This document shows, one piece after another, positions 61,476 through 64,000 of a stretch of 64,000 nt of DNA. The translations under genes were made by a program, and so were the position numbers. Source of the DNA: Kaistella sp. SH40-3. Its GTDB lineage: Bacteria > Bacteroidota > Bacteroidia > Flavobacteriales > Weeksellaceae. Positions within the stretch are counted from its first letter, which is position 1; each line of letters begins with the position of its first letter. The stretch spans positions 310,001-374,000 of the forward strand of contig NZ_JAQYUS010000001.1 of NCBI RefSeq assembly GCF_030686865.1, written 5' to 3'. The notes beneath the pieces were generated by a model, which did no database searches, had not been told where the DNA came from, and worked only from the letters and a program-made list of their open reading frames with translations.

Positions 61476-62884
61476 TAGTTTAACGTTTTACTTTGACAAA
61501 CAAAATTACTTTTTGGAACGCTCGTTTGTTTAATCGCGTTAAAACCGCCTTCTATTTCAGAGAAGTTTCTAATTCCTCTTGAATTTAAGATACTTGCAGC
61601 AATCATACTTCTGTAACCACCCGCACAATGCAAGAAGAAGTGTTCATCATTATTTAATGTTGATGCCCATTCATTAATATCAACCAAAGGTCTGCTGTAC
61701 GCTTCATTCACATGCTCTGCCGCATATTCAGTTTCATTTCTTACATCGATTACTTTCGAATCTTCTGTCAACTGATCTGCAAAAGTCTGAACAGAAATTC
61801 TATTAACATAATCAACTTCTTTTCCTGAATTTTTCCAAGATTCAAAACCACCCTCTAAATAACCAATCACGTTATCGAAACCGACTCGTGCCAAACGCGT
61901 GATTGCCTCCTCTTCAGCGCCTAAATCAGTTACCAATAAAATCGGTTGTTTCACATCATAAATCATGGCTCCAACCCAAGGTGCAAAATCTCCCTGCAAA
62001 CCAATATTGATAGCATTGGGAACAAATCCTTTATGGAAATCTGCAGCATTTCGCGTATCTAAAATCAAAGCACCAGAATCTTCTGCAACTGCTTCAAAAT
62101 CTTCCGCAGAAACAGGATGACTTCCTTTTTTAAGAACAACATCGAAATCTTCGTAACCTCCTTTATTTAAAGCCACGTTCATTCCGAAATATTTTGGCGG
62201 TGCAGATAAACCATCCAAAACTTCTCTTATGAAAGATTCTTTGTTGGGTTGGTTCAGTGCGTAATTGGTTTTCTTTTGGTTTCCTAAAGTATCAACGGTT
62301 TCCTTTTGCATATTTTTACCACAAGCAGAACCCGCACCGTGTGCTGGATAAACCGTGATATCATCTGCTAAAGGCATTATTTTATTTTGTAAACTGTCGT
62401 ATAAAATTCCAGCCAGTTCTTCCTGAGTCATGCTTGCTGCTTTTTGAGCCAAATCTGGTCTTCCAACATCACCTAGGAACAAAGTATCTCCACTAAAAAT
62501 TGCAGTTTCTTTTCCGTTTTCATCAATTAAAAGATAGGTTGAACTTTCCATGGTATGACCTGGAGTATGCAATACTTTAATCTTTATTTTTCCGATTTCA
62601 AAAATTTGTCCATCTTCTGCAATGATTGCATCAAAATCGGGATTTGCTGTCGGTCCGTAAACGATTGGCGCGCCCGTTTTTTTGGATAAGTCCACATGTC
62701 CGGAAACAAAATCTGCATGGAAATGCGTTTCAAAAATATATTTTAATTTGACGCCATCTTTTTCTAACCGATCGGTATAAGGTTTAGTTTCTCTTAATGG
62801 ATCGATAATCGCTGCCTCATTTTCAGAAACGATATAATACGCTCCCTGAGCGAGACATCCTGTATAAATTTGTTCTACTGTCAT
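61475..62884 (-). CDS. Persulfide dioxygenase-rhodanese fusion, CstB-like
   Basis: 469 residues. The N-terminal metallo-beta-lactamase domain (about 1-240) has THFHADFVSGH (H54, H56, D58, H63), HTPGHTMES and FSGDTLFLGDVGRPDL, as in ETHE1-like persulfide dioxygenases. A first rhodanese-like domain (about 265-360) keeps LILDTRNAADFHKGF, but has Asp-Leu-Gly (LLVTDLGAEEE) where the Cys loop should be, so it is inactive. A second rhodanese (about 370-455) has the Cys in FFLHCAGGYRSM. This MBL-inactive rhodanese-active rhodanese order matches CstB, which oxidises persulfides to thiosulfate and sulfite. Confidence 0.92.
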   Translation of the reverse strand: MTVEQIYTGCLAQGAYYIVSENEAAIIDPLRETKPYTDRLEKDGVKLKYIFETHFHADFVSGHVDLSKKTGAPIVYGPTANPDFDAIIAEDGQIFEIGKIKIKVLHTPGHTMESSTYLLIDENGKETAIFSGDTLFLGDVGRPDLAQKAASMTQEELAGILYDSLQNKIMPLADDITVYPAHGAGSACGKNMQKETVDTLGNQKKTNYALNQPNKESFIREVLDGLSAPPKYFGMNVALNKGGYEDFDVVLKKGSHPVSAEDFEAVAEDSGALILDTRNAADFHKGFVPNAINIGLQGDFAPWVGAMIYDVKQPILLVTDLGAEEEAITRLARVGFDNVIGYLEGGFESWKNSGKEVDYVNRISVQTFADQLTEDSKVIDVRNETEYAAEHVNEAYSRPLVDINEWASTLNNDEHFFLHCAGGYRSMIAASILNSRGIRNFSEIEGGFNAIKQTSVPKSNFVCQSKTLN

Positions 62885-62962
62885 CTATTTCAATTTTTTA
62901 CACTTTAAAATTTATTTAAAAATTAAATGTATATCCGTATTCAATAATAATGAAAATTTTAA

Positions 62963-63052
62963 ACGCAAAGACGCAAAGTTTTATTAAAAAAAATGCTTTT
63001 TTTCGCACGTTTTTAAAGTTCGCAAAGGCGTTTCACTTAACAAAGTTCGCAA
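62963..63052. repeat. Short intergenic repeats rich in CGCAAAG/TTCGCAA
   Basis: ACGCAAAG occurs twice in tandem (62963-62978), then TTCGCA, then AAAGTTCGCAA twice (63015-63025 and 63042-63052). The block lies in the 254-bp gap between the sulfur operon and the TauE/lipoprotein pair. It is too short for a CRISPR array and resembles dispersed intergenic repeats of flavobacteria. Confidence 0.55.
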
Positions 63053-63138
63053 CGAATTACAAATTATTATTTACGGACAATCAAAAAAAATTAAGATTTT
63101 AAAGCAATTTCATCTTAGTTAAATTAAGAAATCCGTTT

Positions 63139-63519
63139 TTACTTACTTTCGTCGATTTCTCTGTATTGAGTTGCATTACCTTGACCATCAGTCAATTTTC
63201 CGCCTGCTCCAAGAGCGCCTTCCCACATCATTTTTTCATTAGCGAAAACGGGTTCACCTTTGCTATTGATTTTTTTAGCAATTAGAATTTCTTCTGGTTT
63301 ACCTTCTTGCTCTAATTTCACGGCAATATTATCACCTTGCGCAAAATAAGTAACAGCCATCAATTCCCCTTTGTCATTTTTCAATTTGGTGGTTTCCTGA
63401 ACTAAACTTACTGCGTTCGGATCTTTAGAAACTTCAGTAGAGTTGGTCGTGTTTTCTTGTTCTTTTTTACAGGCTGTTAATAAAAACAGTCCTAATGTAA
63501 AAATCAATAACTTCTTCAT
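63139..63519 (-). CDS. Lipoprotein of unknown function
   Basis: 126 residues with a lipobox (LFLLTAC, Cys 17) followed by a Lys/Glu/Asn/Thr linker. The mature domain is beta-rich (ELMAVTYFAQGDNIAVKLEQ); I do not recognise a family. Its ATG overlaps the TauE stop (ATGA), so it is coupled to the exporter gene. A periplasmic partner role is possible by position. Confidence 0.75.
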   Translation of the reverse strand: MKKLLIFTLGLFLLTACKKEQENTTNSTEVSKDPNAVSLVQETTKLKNDKGELMAVTYFAQGDNIAVKLEQEGKPEEILIAKKINSKGEPVFANEKMMWEGALGAGGKLTDGQGNATQYREIDESK

Positions 63520-64000
63520 ATTGCTAATTGTTGTTTAATAAATATTTCTTTAATAATGATAAATAATCCCATTAACAGGACGACCCAACCAAACGCGGGT
63601 TTTAATTTTCGACCATCTATGTTCTTTGCCAAGACTATTCCTATAAAAATTCCAATGACTGATAACGATGAAAAGATGATAAGAAAAGTCCAGTCGTGTG
63701 CAACCATTTTCATGGTGCTGAGGAAACCAAGAATCGAATTCATTGCAATGATAAATAATGATGTTGCGACTGCTTTTTTCATTGGTAATCCAATCAACAT
63801 TACTAAAGCAGGTACGATTAAAAATCCACCGCCGGCTCCGATTAATCCTGTAATAATTCCAACTAAAAGTCCTTGAGATATTAAAATAGTGTAATTATTT
63901 CCGTTTTGTTTTCTTCCCGATGGGCTTTCGGTTTTTCTAATCATTTTTGCTGAGGCAATCAACATTAAAATAGAAAATAACAAAAGTAGAAACATGTCTT
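63516..64000 (-). CDS. Sulfite exporter TauE/SafE family permease, 3' part (start outside window)
   Basis: At least 160 residues are visible and the frame is still open at the window edge; the ATG at 63995 may be internal. Membrane helices include GLLVGIITGLIGAGGGFLIV, with the family GAGGG motif, and ALVMLIGLPMKKAVATSLF, both typical of the second TauE half. The N-terminal half is missing. It exports sulfite, taurine-derived sulfonates or similar, and stands upstream of the CstB-like operon, as in other cst clusters. Confidence 0.9.
   Translation of the reverse strand, partial: DMFLLLLFSILMLIASAKMIRKTESPSGRKQNGNNYTILISQGLLVGIITGLIGAGGGFLIVPALVMLIGLPMKKAVATSLFIIAMNSILGFLSTMKMVAHDWTFLIIFSSLSVIGIFIGIVLAKNIDGRKLKPAFGWVVLLMGLFIIIKEIFIKQQLAI

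Noticed and set aside
62940..63060. CRISPR-like array
   Set aside because: Repeat units are only 8-11 bp, irregularly spaced, with no spacers of even length and no cas genes.

Overview
The window is a stretch of ordinary low-GC chromosome from a Bacteroidota bacterium, most likely a flavobacterium of the Chryseobacterium/Kaistella group (Weeksellaceae). This is inferred from a fused ccoNO oxidase subunit, Bacteroidota-type -7 promoter boxes (TAnnTTTG) just before many starts, the absence of strong Shine-Dalgarno sequences, an HU-CCDC81-type protein, DUF4251, DUF6132 and Haem_bd families, a mitochondrial-type aconitase and LytS/LytTR signalling. No phage, insertion sequence, CRISPR array or defence island is visible. 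About 70 protein genes, one tRNA and one riboswitch were found.

Layout. 1-7.3 kb: end of a LytS-type histidine kinase with its LytTR regulator, aconitase, two small envelope proteins, and a TPP riboswitch driving a TonB-dependent receptor (probable thiamin uptake). 7.5-13.2 kb: a membrane-anchored HU-like protein, acyl-CoA thioesterase, 2-hydroxyacid dehydrogenase, serine-hydrolase lipoprotein, Ig-like lipoprotein and haem-binding protein. 13.3-24.2 kb: panB, a Crp/Fnr regulator and, divergent from it, a complete cbb3 oxidase cluster (copper ATPase CcoI, CcoS, fused CcoNO, CcoQ, single-haem CcoP, CcoG, CcoH, COG2836 membrane protein). 24.2-35.6 kb: lipoproteins, serS, a flippase and glycosyltransferase, a two-gene Fe-S electron-transfer unit with a 58-residue gene next to it, an MCE (MlaD-like) protein and a PpiD-like foldase. 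35.8-47.4 kb: lon behind a 17-nt palindrome, an AI-2E family permease, pgi, folD-queE, a sugar-phosphate transferase, MlaE/MlaF and an outer-membrane barrel. 47.4-58.9 kb: M48 protease lipoprotein, two tandem DUF4251 proteins, meaB, cytochrome c, CsaA-like protein, exonuclease, MIP18-family protein, OsmC, HMG-CoA lyase, pepT, tRNA-Asn, rseP and an omega-amidase-like protein.

58.9-64 kb is the most distinctive part: a tightly overlapping minus-strand sulfur operon. It holds a CstB-like persulfide dioxygenase-rhodanese fusion, two stand-alone rhodaneses, a cupin, a DUF2892 protein, thioredoxin and, further upstream, TauE with a lipoprotein. Two of its genes look broken. A TPMT-like methyltransferase has a one-base frameshift plus an in-frame stop, and a DUF6132-like membrane protein has a frameshift. 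Reading past the stops recovers family-like C-termini in another frame for both.

Functionally the region combines microaerobic respiration, sulfide/persulfide handling, outer-membrane lipid transport, central metabolism and protein quality control. I did not find a convincing new defence or mobile system. The best leads are the decaying sulfur operon, a possible switch mechanism for the TPP riboswitch, and candidate operators before lon and at the crp/ccoI divergent promoter.
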